In this document: positions 1 to 4,866 of the stretch, in pieces
How the letters are laid out: each line of letters begins with the position of its first letter
Position numbering within the stretch: the first letter of the stretch is position 1
NCBI GenBank assembly: GCA_030837265.1
Contig: JAUPKV010000247.1
Span: 1-5,207, forward strand
Length of the DNA stretch: 5,207 nucleotides
From: Methanobacteriota archaeon
GTDB lineage: Archaea; Halobacteriota; Methanosarcinia; Methanosarcinales; Methanosarcinaceae
Direction: 5' to 3'
The notes under the pieces: generated by a model
What the model was told of the DNA's origin: nothing
What the model saw: the letters and a program-made list of their open reading frames with translations, nothing else
Databases searched by the model: none
Made by a program: the position numbers and the translations under genes

Positions 1-75
1 AGACCTCCTGCAGTAACACTCAATGAAACTCCCGAGGAATTCCATATTTCCACTGGACTATGTCAGAAGATTTAA
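1..75 (+). CDS. Possible C-terminal tail of an upstream gene (partial, unidentified)
   Basis: Reading frame 1 is open from the first base for 24 codons and ends with TAA at 73-75, giving a tail that ends STGLCQKI. The other two plus-strand frames close within about ten codons, and this stretch is less AT-rich than the 500 bases that follow. That would fit the end of a gene entering from the left. The piece is too short to assign to any family, and an open run of this length can arise by chance. A 16-bp inverted repeat overlaps it (1-16/83-98), so it may instead be part of a repeat element. Confidence 0.2.
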   Translation, partial: RPPAVTLNETPEEFHISTGLCQKI

Positions 76-98
76 ATCAAATTTACTGCAGAAGGTCT
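1..98. repeat. 16-bp inverted repeat with 66-bp spacer
   Basis: AGACCTCCTGCAGTAA at 1-16 is the reverse complement of TTACTGCAGAAGGTCT at 83-98 apart from one base (15/16). The left arm starts at the first base of the window, so the repeat may continue outside. It could be the two ends of a very small mobile element, or a long-range stem at the 3' end of the gene that may enter from the left. The spacer shows no internal symmetry that I can see. Confidence 0.55.
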
Positions 99-137
99 CT
101 GGACATGAAGGTTAAGATTTTACCCAATTTTACTACA

Positions 138-156
138 ACCTTTTCGTATAAAAGGT
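138..156 (+). terminator. Small hairpin, possible 3'-end signal
   Basis: ACCTTTT (138-144) pairs perfectly with AAAAGGT (150-156) across a 5-base loop. T-rich sequence follows (about 161-187). If a gene ends at 75, this is a plausible place for its transcript to end. The stem is short and AT-rich, so the call is weak. Confidence 0.22.
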
Positions 157-225
157 AGCTATTTCTCTGGTTTTCAGCTTATTTTTAGGGCAAATAACTT
201 ACAAATAAGTCGAAAATGGCTTTTT

Positions 226-404
226 GGATCTTCGCTGTTTTGTATGGGCCGAAAAAAATTGCTTAGTTCGAAAGTAGTAGGATTGAATTGAAAAACATCA
301 TGCTTGAATGTGATTTTCAACAATAACTGTTTTTATATCTTATACTTGCAACTTCAACATTTTGGAGCTGAATATAATTTACCCACATAAAACAGCGAAG
401 AGCC
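226..404. mobile_element. MITE-like non-autonomous element with ISL3-like ends (179 bp)
   Basis: The left end (226-248, beginning GGATCTTCGCTGTTTT) and the reverse complement of the right end (382-404, beginning GGCTCTTCGCTGTTTT) match at 20 of 23 positions, including 13 consecutive bases. The flanks are GGCTTTTT (218-225) and TACTTTTT (405-412), a 6/8 match consistent with a decayed 8-bp target duplication. Ends starting GGCTCTT and 8-bp duplications are typical of the ISL3 family. The interior is AT-rich and has no transposase; its only start-like ATG (300-302) opens an 8-codon frame, so the element could not move itself. It is probably an internal-deletion derivative or MITE mobilised in trans. 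The family assignment is inferred from the ends alone, and the T-rich flanks make the duplication less certain than the terminal repeats. Confidence 0.55.
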
Positions 405-444
405 TACTTTTTAATGTTTGGTAGCCATGAATCTTATCGGTGAA

Positions 445-504
445 AATTTACAGAACTCTCGACACACTGCCCCTTTTGGTAGTGTTGCATGTTTGCTGTA
501 AATT
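445..504. repeat. Nested inverted repeats (structured hairpin)
   Basis: An outer perfect 9-bp pair, AATTTACAG (445-453) with CTGTAAATT (496-504), encloses an inner 8-bp pair, ACACTGCC (464-471) with GGTAGTGT (478-485), which has one G-T position and a 6-base loop. The two 10-base strands between the stems are unpaired. The concentric arrangement suggests a folded RNA or a structured DNA site. Neither a promoter directly upstream nor a T-tract directly downstream makes it an obvious small RNA gene or terminator. Confidence 0.4.
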
Positions 505-648
505 CAAAATCATATTTATAAATATTATAAATCCGAATTAGTGAATTTTGAGATTTAGAATTTTTATTTTTTTGCCGTTTTCAGAGTTTTCTCACTTATT
601 CCCCCAAAACTATTGTAGAGCCTATCCGAAAAGTCAAAGTTAACACGG

Positions 649-694
649 TATAAAAGTCACATTAGATCTGTATGTCTGAGTACATATTCAGATC
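649..694 (+). promoter_or_regulatory. TATA-like box with downstream palindrome (candidate promoter and operator)
   Basis: TATAAAAG at 649-656 resembles an archaeal box A. About 10 to 38 bases downstream, where a start site and operator would fall, GATCTGTATGT (665-675) pairs with ACATA (682-686) and CAGATC (689-694), with a TT bulge at 687-688. A dyad over the expected start site is a common layout for archaeal repressor sites. If used for the gene at 916, the transcript would carry a leader of roughly 235 bases. No regulator can be named. Confidence 0.27.
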
Positions 695-887
695 AGGCCC
701 TTTGAGTTGCTAGTATCATCATTGTAAACGTTACTATAATTATTATCGCTGGCACTTCCTTTTTTTGTCAGTGACCTATCTATATATGCCCAATTCGTAA
801 GTCGTCTGGCTTGTGGGAAGCTATTTAAGCAATATTTCCCAAGAATGATCATAACGACCTTTCACAAGTCAACATTAAAGATAATTC

Positions 888-895
888 TTTATAGT
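888..895 (+). promoter_or_regulatory. Proximal box A for the phosphatase gene, possibly leaderless
   Basis: TTTATAGT lies 21 to 28 bases before the ATG at 916, the usual distance between box A and the transcription start in archaea. No Shine-Dalgarno-like GGAG or GGTG is present in the roughly 20 bases before the ATG. Together these fit a transcript that begins at or next to the start codon. TATATA at 781-786 and TATAAAAG at 649-656 are alternative promoters that would give leaders of about 105 and 235 bases. Confidence 0.35.
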
Positions 896-915
896 AGATC
901 GAAAAATTATTTACA

Positions 916-2463
916 ATGTCACTCAAAACCCGAAACTTAAAGTTTTTCTCAGCCTCATTTTCTCTTGCATTACTTTTCATCTTCTCACTTTCCTCATTTT
1001 CTGCCTCCGCACTTACCCAAGTAGAGGTAAATCCTGTCAATACTCCTGAAGGTGCAGTCGTGCTAATCGTGGACGGTTTTAGTGCTTCTTATATTTATCC
1101 TGAACTTACGCCGCACGCACTCGATGGGACTTCTTTAGAGAAAGCTAGGCTTGAAAATATTCCAAAGATATGTGAAAAGAGCGCTCGGATCCTCGAATTC
1201 CGTGTTCCACAGACCTTTACCGAAGGAGGGAACTCGGTCCTGATTACCGGAAACCCGGATGCTGACACCGAACTAGTAAGTTTTAAAGACGCATCGTATT
1301 GCGATGTTTTGCATAAGAATGGATATATCTGTATTGCAGTGATGGAAAACGGAGATTTCGGGTCGATCTGCGCCGAACAAGACGTTCTTGTAAGGGATGC
1401 AAATAACTCGATAAACGATATGAAAATCACACTTGAGAAGTACAATCACTCTTCTGATACCTCTGAAGCGCCTGCAGTACCCGAAGGGCTTTTGAAGGTT
1501 CTCAAAGATGCGGCTGATAAAGCTCCCAGTTATGTTAAATCAAAAGAGACGCGTGAAAGATATAGTGGGTATGACAGATGGGGTCTTGACACTGCTTGTG
1601 CTATTATCAGGTACATGGCTGCGAATAGTCCGGGGCAAAAATACCTACTCACTGTCAATTTAGGGGCGGTAGACGGCAGCGGACATCACAGAGATAATTA
1701 TGGGTATGTAGACTGCATCGAATGCCTTGATGCTGATCTTTCCCCACTTTATGAGCTATGTAAGAAAAATGACCTTGCTTTTGTCCTGACCGCAGATCAT
1801 GGAATGGCTTTTTCAAAAAATGGTGCCAAGGGGGGACATCAGTCCAAAAAGCTTTCTGCTGTTGAAGATACGCAGCTGGTTCCGTTAATCATGCAAGCTC
1901 AGGATGTAAAAAGCGGAATCATTGAAGGAAAGCACAGTCAGGAAGATTTCGCTCCCACGCTTCTCAGCATCCTGGATATCCCTGATAGGCCAAGGTTTTC
2001 AAAGGGAAAACAGATTATGCTCACCGGCCATACGGATCTTAAAGTTATACTCCCGGAGAAGGGATCCGCAGAACTGATAAGGGACGGAAAGCAACTCGCA
2101 TCCGCAAATAACGATGACCAATTTCTTTTCCTGGGCCTTGAGCCGGGAAGCACTTATAAAATCCGTGCAGCTCTTGATTCGGGAAAGAACCTTGAAGAGC
2201 AGGAGAAAGAAATTAGTCACGAAAGTGATTCGGTTATCGAATTCCAGGAGCAAGGACATAAAGAACGAGAAAGTGTGCAATCCGAAAGTGGTTCAAAAGG
2301 AAATGCTAATCTACAGGCAGGTTCTTCAAAAGTGAATTCCGGAACTTCCGGCTCTTCAAGCTTTTTAAGTTCAATATCAGGAAACTGGATTGCTTATCTC
2401 CTGATAGGAATGATAAACCTGGTAGGACTCGTTATTATTGCAAAGCTGCTTAAAAAGAACTGA
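916..2463 (+). CDS. Secreted, membrane-anchored alkaline-phosphatase-superfamily protein (phosphodiesterase/phosphatase type)
   Basis: This 515-residue protein is predicted to be a two-metal hydrolase acting outside the membrane on an unknown phosphate (or sulfate) ester. Residues 1-32 form a signal peptide: basic MSLKTRNLKF, a hydrophobic core, then SASA before LTQ. The superfamily motifs appear in order: D53 in IVDG; T102 as nucleophile, placed exactly as in nucleotide pyrophosphatase/phosphodiesterases (nine residues before the T of the ITG turn at 110-112); D253 and H257 in DGSGH; D294-H295 in TADHGM; H308 in GGHQ; and H340 followed by DFAPTLLSIL, the usual last ligand region. Residues 372-444 look like a small beta-sandwich (PEGA or Ig-like, with LEPGSTYKI). 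A Ser/Gly-rich linker (about 450-488) leads to a C-terminal helix (491-512) ending KKN, so the enzyme should face outward on a C-terminal anchor. Sequons occur at N163 and N177. An in-frame stop just upstream leaves 916 as the only ATG start; no ribosome site precedes it. It is convergent with the acylphosphatase gene. The fold call is strong; the substrate is unknown. Confidence 0.92.
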   Translation: MSLKTRNLKFFSASFSLALLFIFSLSSFSASALTQVEVNPVNTPEGAVVLIVDGFSASYIYPELTPHALDGTSLEKARLENIPKICEKSARILEFRVPQTFTEGGNSVLITGNPDADTELVSFKDASYCDVLHKNGYICIAVMENGDFGSICAEQDVLVRDANNSINDMKITLEKYNHSSDTSEAPAVPEGLLKVLKDAADKAPSYVKSKETRERYSGYDRWGLDTACAIIRYMAANSPGQKYLLTVNLGAVDGSGHHRDNYGYVDCIECLDADLSPLYELCKKNDLAFVLTADHGMAFSKNGAKGGHQSKKLSAVEDTQLVPLIMQAQDVKSGIIEGKHSQEDFAPTLLSILDIPDRPRFSKGKQIMLTGHTDLKVILPEKGSAELIRDGKQLASANNDDQFLFLGLEPGSTYKIRAALDSGKNLEEQEKEISHESDSVIEFQEQGHKERESVQSESGSKGNANLQAGSSKVNSGTSGSSSFLSSISGNWIAYLLIGMINLVGLVIIAKLLKKN

Positions 2464-2493
2464 GAGAAATGAGGAGAAACGAGGAGAAACGAG
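2464..2493. repeat. Three 10-bp purine-rich tandem units after the phosphatase stop
   Basis: GAGAAATGAG (2464-2473) is followed by two identical GAGAAACGAG units (2474-2483, 2484-2493). The array begins at the base after the TGA stop. The plus strand is entirely purine except for one T or C per unit. It is too short to be a gene and most likely arose by replication slippage. No termination role is evident for the plus strand, because no T-tract follows. Confidence 0.75.
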
Positions 2494-2497
2494 GTGG

Positions 2498-2504
2498 AAA
2501 AAAA
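2498..2504 (-). terminator. T-tract, likely transcription end of the acylphosphatase gene
   Basis: On the minus strand seven consecutive T residues occur about 55 bases past the acylphosphatase stop. Archaeal polymerase commonly terminates on such T-runs without a strong hairpin, and I see no strong stem directly before this one. It lies in the gap between two convergent genes. Confidence 0.3.
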
Positions 2505-2531
2505 CTGTAAATAACCGTTAAATCCAGGACC

Positions 2532-2582
2532 TTCATGATCCAACTAGAAGTCATTATTCATGATATAACTAAGAAGTCATTA
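2532..2582. repeat. 25/26-bp near-perfect tandem duplication across the acylphosphatase stop
   Basis: The unit at 2532-2556 and the unit at 2557-2582 both start TTCATGAT and end GAAGTCATTA. They differ at two bases plus one inserted base (23/26 aligned positions identical). The right-hand copy contains the last codons and the TGA stop (2558-2560) of the acylphosphatase gene on the minus strand. The left-hand copy lies in its 3' untranslated region. This looks like a recent slippage duplication that left the reading frame intact. Confidence 0.8.
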
Positions 2583-2845
2583 ACATTTCCGGAGGCTTCC
2601 GTAAAGATCACGTCGACATTATCCACTTCCGCAAATGTGGGCCCTTTCTTGAGCTCGTTTATCAGAAGCTCGATAGCTTTAGGTTTACCCTCCGCGACCA
2701 CTAAAACTCTCCCGTCTCTCAGGTTTATGGGGTTGCAGTCAACTCCAAGACGTCCTGCAACATTTCTGGCGAATCTTCGGAAACCTACGCCCTGTACCCT
2801 TCCAGATATGTAGATCTCTGCTCGCTCAATATCTATGGAATCCAT
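2558..2845 (-). CDS. acyP: Acylphosphatase
   Basis: The 95-residue product is a cytoplasmic acylphosphatase, which hydrolyses the carboxyl-phosphate bond of acyl phosphates; the usual family length is about 90-100. The first signature, ISGRVQGVGFR, fills residues 13-23, with R23 as the phosphate-binding arginine. N41 in NLRDGRV is the catalytic asparagine, and the spacing N-x3-G-x-V-x5-G (41-53) is kept. The four residues before N41 are CNPI instead of the usual Gly-aromatic-Val-Arg type, a departure from the second family signature. Helix 2 (about 54-67) and a final strand NDFLVIS complete the expected alpha/beta sandwich. The start at 2845 is supported by GAGGT six bases upstream and a box A about 50 bases upstream. 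The gene stands alone: it is convergent with the phosphatase, and a terminator separates it from the co-oriented gene behind it. A tandem duplication spans its stop codon. The symbol follows general usage for the family. Confidence 0.95.
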   Translation of the reverse strand: MDSIDIERAEIYISGRVQGVGFRRFARNVAGRLGVDCNPINLRDGRVLVVAEGKPKAIELLINELKKGPTFAEVDNVDVIFTEASGNVNDFLVIS

Positions 2846-2851
2846 ATACTT

Positions 2852-2856
2852 ACCTC
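2852..2856 (-). promoter_or_regulatory. Ribosome binding site of the acylphosphatase gene
   Basis: On the minus strand GAGGT sits six bases before the ATG at 2845. This good Shine-Dalgarno sequence fixes the start and contrasts with the phosphatase gene, which has none. Confidence 0.7.
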
Positions 2857-2894
2857 AAAGCTATTTGTCCCTAATCCTTTAAAGTTCATGTGTG

Positions 2895-2902
2895 TATTTA
2901 AA
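2895..2902 (-). promoter_or_regulatory. Box A of the acylphosphatase gene
   Basis: The minus strand reads TTTAAATA here, close to the methanogen box A consensus. A start site about 25 bases downstream (near 2872) would give a leader of about 27 bases that includes the GAGGT ribosome site. This implies that the gene is transcribed on its own. Confidence 0.5.
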
Positions 2903-3018
2903 CGATTTGACATAGTTAAGTAAAAAAAGTTAAGAAATCCACATAATTTTTGATTCCTCTTATAATATTAAATTCTTTTACTCTAGAATAGCCATCTTTA
3001 GTTATTTTTTCACTCAAT

Positions 3019-3064
3019 AAAAAAATTAAAAAATTACATAAGCTTTGCCTAAAAAGCTTATGTA
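3019..3064 (-). terminator. Hairpin plus T-tract terminator after the beta-helix gene
   Basis: TACATAAGCTTT (3035-3046) pairs perfectly over 12 bp with AAAGCTTATGTA (3053-3064) around a 6-base loop. Read on the minus strand, the hairpin lies about 80 bases past the beta-helix stop. It is followed at once by a T-rich tail containing runs of six (3028-3033) and seven (3019-3025) T residues. The layout is that of an intrinsic terminator. It separates the beta-helix transcript from the acylphosphatase gene. Confidence 0.65.
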
Positions 3065-3142
3065 TTTTCAAGTAATTAAGAATCGATATAAACGTCTCAA
3101 TTCTTGAAGTAAACATACAAAATACCTAAATATAGTTATGAT

Positions 3143-4309
3143 TTACTTTATTTTAACGTTTGCTGGAACATTGTTTTTTATTGCGCTACCAGACTTTCCA
3201 TTTATGATATTATTATTTGAGATAGTTACATAGTGAACGCCCGATATTGCACTGTCAATATTTATTCCTGCAACATAATAACCGGAAATGGTATTTTTGC
3301 GAATTGTGATTCCATTACCACATCTAGAGATTGCTATGCCCCCATTTCGTGAGACTTTTTCGTTTTCATACCCACAGTCATGTATTACGTTACTATCGAT
3401 AGTGATATTTGATCCATCATTTAAACTGTCTAAATGGATTCCATCTACCCCTGACATAATCTTACAGTTTTTAACAACTATATTTTTAGTAAGTGCCGAA
3501 GAAGCTATATTGCCGATTTGGACACCATTATCTGACACAGCATAGCCTCGTGAATCCTTTGTGTACGTCGTGATGCCAGAATATGGTGATATATCTTCAT
3601 TTTTAATTGTTATATCCTGACAACTATCTAACCTGTCAGCTGCACAAGAACAGTGACGCGCAATATTGTCACGTATTTCTCCGCCTTTGACCAGCGAGTA
3701 CATTACGCAGGTATGCTGTAAGTTGCTCCCTCTGTTGTGATAATAATAAATATTTTTCCCATTCGTGACTCTAAATCCTTCGCCTTTTGCATCGTGCAAG
3801 TTCATGTCGTACACATAAATATTGTTTACAGGAGCGCTATTTGAACCGGAGAAAGAAATTAATCTGTAGAGATCCTGTCCTGCAGGCCCGGATTGAGCAC
3901 CTTCATTTCCATCTATTTCGAACCCATGTATTTTTATGTCATGAACTGAGCCTCCTCTCTGACCAATGACCGGAGTACCCCCAGCTGCTTTTGTCCATCC
4001 AACACGATTCGCTAATCTAAGTTTAGCGGTAGAGTCGCCTGTGAGTTCCGTATTTGACCCTATTAAGCAGGAGCCCCTTATGTCATAAGTAAAACGTCCC
4101 TTCAGGTACACTTTTGTACCGGGATTCTTTGCTGCATATTCAAGCGCCTGGTTAATCTGTACCTGATCATCTTTTCCATCGCAATTGTATTTTCCTGTGC
4201 CGTCTCCTGCTACATAGATTGTTGATTGCGTAGCACAAAATACAACCGGAACACTTGCTAACATACAAGAACATATTAATAAGAAGATAGTCACTTTTTG
4301 GTATTTCAT
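3143..4309 (-). CDS. Secreted right-handed parallel beta-helix repeat protein
   Basis: The product is a 388-residue exported protein of the pectate-lyase-like beta-helix superfamily, probably binding or cleaving polysaccharide at the cell surface; no substrate can be assigned. Residues 1-25 form a signal peptide (MKYQK, hydrophobic core, VVFCA). Residues 30-80 carry the usual N-terminal cap, with DGKDDQVQINQALEYAA and then TKVYLKG. From about 120 to 385 short coils repeat, each with alternating hydrophobics and an Asn- or Gly-containing turn, for example NITIDSNVIHDCG, GITIRKNTISGYY and YVTISNNNIING. The protein stops soon after the last coil, with no PKD, surface-layer or membrane anchor domain, unlike many larger archaeal relatives, so it may be released. 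Nine cysteines after the signal peptide (several at 201-230) could form disulfides. I place the start at 4309: GGGAG lies eight bases upstream and the signal peptide then begins cleanly. An in-frame ATG at 4366 would add 19 residues before the signal peptide and lacks a ribosome site. A terminator follows at 3019-3064. Confidence 0.88.
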   Translation of the reverse strand: MKYQKVTIFLLICSCMLASVPVVFCATQSTIYVAGDGTGKYNCDGKDDQVQINQALEYAAKNPGTKVYLKGRFTYDIRGSCLIGSNTELTGDSTAKLRLANRVGWTKAAGGTPVIGQRGGSVHDIKIHGFEIDGNEGAQSGPAGQDLYRLISFSGSNSAPVNNIYVYDMNLHDAKGEGFRVTNGKNIYYYHNRGSNLQHTCVMYSLVKGGEIRDNIARHCSCAADRLDSCQDITIKNEDISPYSGITTYTKDSRGYAVSDNGVQIGNIASSALTKNIVVKNCKIMSGVDGIHLDSLNDGSNITIDSNVIHDCGYENEKVSRNGGIAISRCGNGITIRKNTISGYYVAGINIDSAISGVHYVTISNNNIINGKSGSAIKNNVPANVKIK

Positions 4310-4317
4310 TTTCCCCA

Positions 4318-4322
4318 CTCCC
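4318..4322 (-). promoter_or_regulatory. Ribosome binding site that sets the beta-helix start
   Basis: The minus strand reads GGGAG eight bases before the ATG at 4309, with a further GGGG in between. The upstream in-frame ATG at 4366 has only AT-rich sequence before it. This supports the shorter form that starts directly with the signal peptide. Confidence 0.6.
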
Positions 4323-4359
4323 AAAAGTGTTCTTATTTGAAATTGATTAATTACAACCA

Positions 4360-4377
4360 AATTCAAGTTTTTGAATT
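4360..4377. promoter_or_regulatory. Perfect palindrome at the expected start site of the beta-helix gene
   Basis: AATTCAA (4360-4366) and TTGAATT (4371-4377) form a perfect 7-bp inverted repeat with a 4-base centre. It lies about 50 bases before the beta-helix ATG and next to TATA-like sequence, where a repressor could block transcription. All but two of the paired positions are A-T, so chance is a real alternative. Confidence 0.25.
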
Positions 4378-4390
4378 ATAGTTAAATAAT
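4376..4390 (-). promoter_or_regulatory. Candidate box A of the beta-helix gene
   Basis: The minus strand contains TTATTTAA (4383-4390) and ACTATAAT (4376-4383). Either would start transcription roughly 25 bases downstream, near 4355-4362, giving a leader of about 50 bases that includes the GGGAG ribosome site. The region is so AT-rich that the exact box cannot be chosen. Confidence 0.3.
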
Positions 4391-4866
4391 TGATAATTTT
4401 CAGTCATTTCAATAATGAGCTTCTTAAAATGAGAGCAACCTTTTCCGGTCTCATTTTCATTTACCTTGACTTCAATTTCCTTTTGAGGTTTATCTCACGT
4501 CTCATGAGTTTTTCACGTCTTTATGAATTTGCTTTCAAATTTCATTTTTTCATTTTTTCAAATATCGGAATGAAACAATGAAAATTAGTAAATTATTATA
4601 AGCCTAAAAATATCTCTGAAGAGTTTTAATTATCCGCTTTTGAGATACTTTTGCTGGTTTTAAGACCCTTTTAATGCAAAAGCTGGAAATTGAATAACTT
4701 GAATTTTGAATAGATGTCAACTGATCCAAAAATATCTTATTCAAGGTATGAAAACTAAAGAACAATAAGCTCATTAGAATAGAAAGTAATAATTCATTTC
4801 TGGAAAAATTATTTTTGTTTTATGTATCCCCCCACGTGATGTTTACACATCTTTCTTTAATACAAA
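4391..4866. other. AT-rich intergenic region with short repeats, no supported gene
   Basis: The plus strand is strongly pyrimidine-rich from about 4441 to 4560. Within this stretch TCACGTCT occurs at 4495-4502 and again at 4513-4520 (18-bp period, with similar flanks ATGAG and ATGAA), and CATTTTTT is repeated twice at 4543-4558. TTGAAT occurs three times at 4690-4711. A 7-bp inverted repeat, CTTTTGC (4648-4654) and GCAAAAG (4676-4682), surrounds a smaller GGT/ACC stem. Frames open on both strands are short, rich in F, L, K or I, and lack ribosome sites. The stretch may be the upstream control region of the beta-helix gene or the remains of decayed coding sequence. Confidence 0.5.

Larger units (their letters stand above)
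413..887. other. AT-rich intergenic region without a supported gene
   Basis: No frame here has a start, ribosome site and coding character together. The visible structure consists of a nested hairpin (445-504), a fully AT palindrome (514-520/526-532, ATTTATA and TATAAAT around a 5-base loop), a TATA-like motif at 649-656 followed by a palindrome (665-694), and a second TATA-like motif at 781-786. A weak bulged stem lies at 810-819/836-843, flanking GCTATTTAAGC. The stretch may hold the distal promoter and a long leader for the gene at 916, or an unannotated small RNA. Confidence 0.5.

Noticed and set aside
514..532. AT-only palindrome (ATTTATA/TATAAAT)
   Set aside because: The 7-bp arms consist only of A and T in a very AT-rich region, so chance is a sufficient explanation.
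618..635. GAGCCTATCCGAAAAGTC resembling an insertion-sequence end
   Set aside because: No matching inverted partner or target duplication is present in the window, so a single end cannot be called.
1..915. CRISPR array, tRNA or rRNA in the left intergenic region
   Set aside because: No regularly spaced repeats, cloverleaf or conserved RNA motifs were found on either strand by eye.
849..1040. 63-codon minus-strand frame overlapping the phosphatase start
   Set aside because: It is antisense to the well-supported signal peptide region and has no motif.
1095..1445. 116-codon minus-strand frame inside the phosphatase gene
   Set aside because: It is antisense to catalytic motifs of a clear gene. 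It is a shadow of its codon bias.
2916..3116. 66-codon minus-strand frame between the acylphosphatase and beta-helix genes
   Set aside because: It reads through the 12-bp terminator hairpin and its T-runs, has only a weak AGGT before its ATG, and encodes no recognisable motif.
4363..4494. Minus-strand open frame of 43 codons containing GKGCSHFKKLIIEMTENYQ
   Set aside because: It has no start near its opening stop and no ribosome site, and it overlaps the beta-helix promoter. It may be decayed coding sequence but cannot be supported.
4390..4581. 63-codon plus-strand frame rich in Phe, Leu and Ile
   Set aside because: The composition simply reflects the T-rich strand. There is no ribosome site, and it overlaps the promoter region of the beta-helix gene.
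4838..4851. GATGT/ACATC mini-hairpin near CCCCCCACGTG
   Set aside because: A five-bp stem with no flanking signal is not significant.
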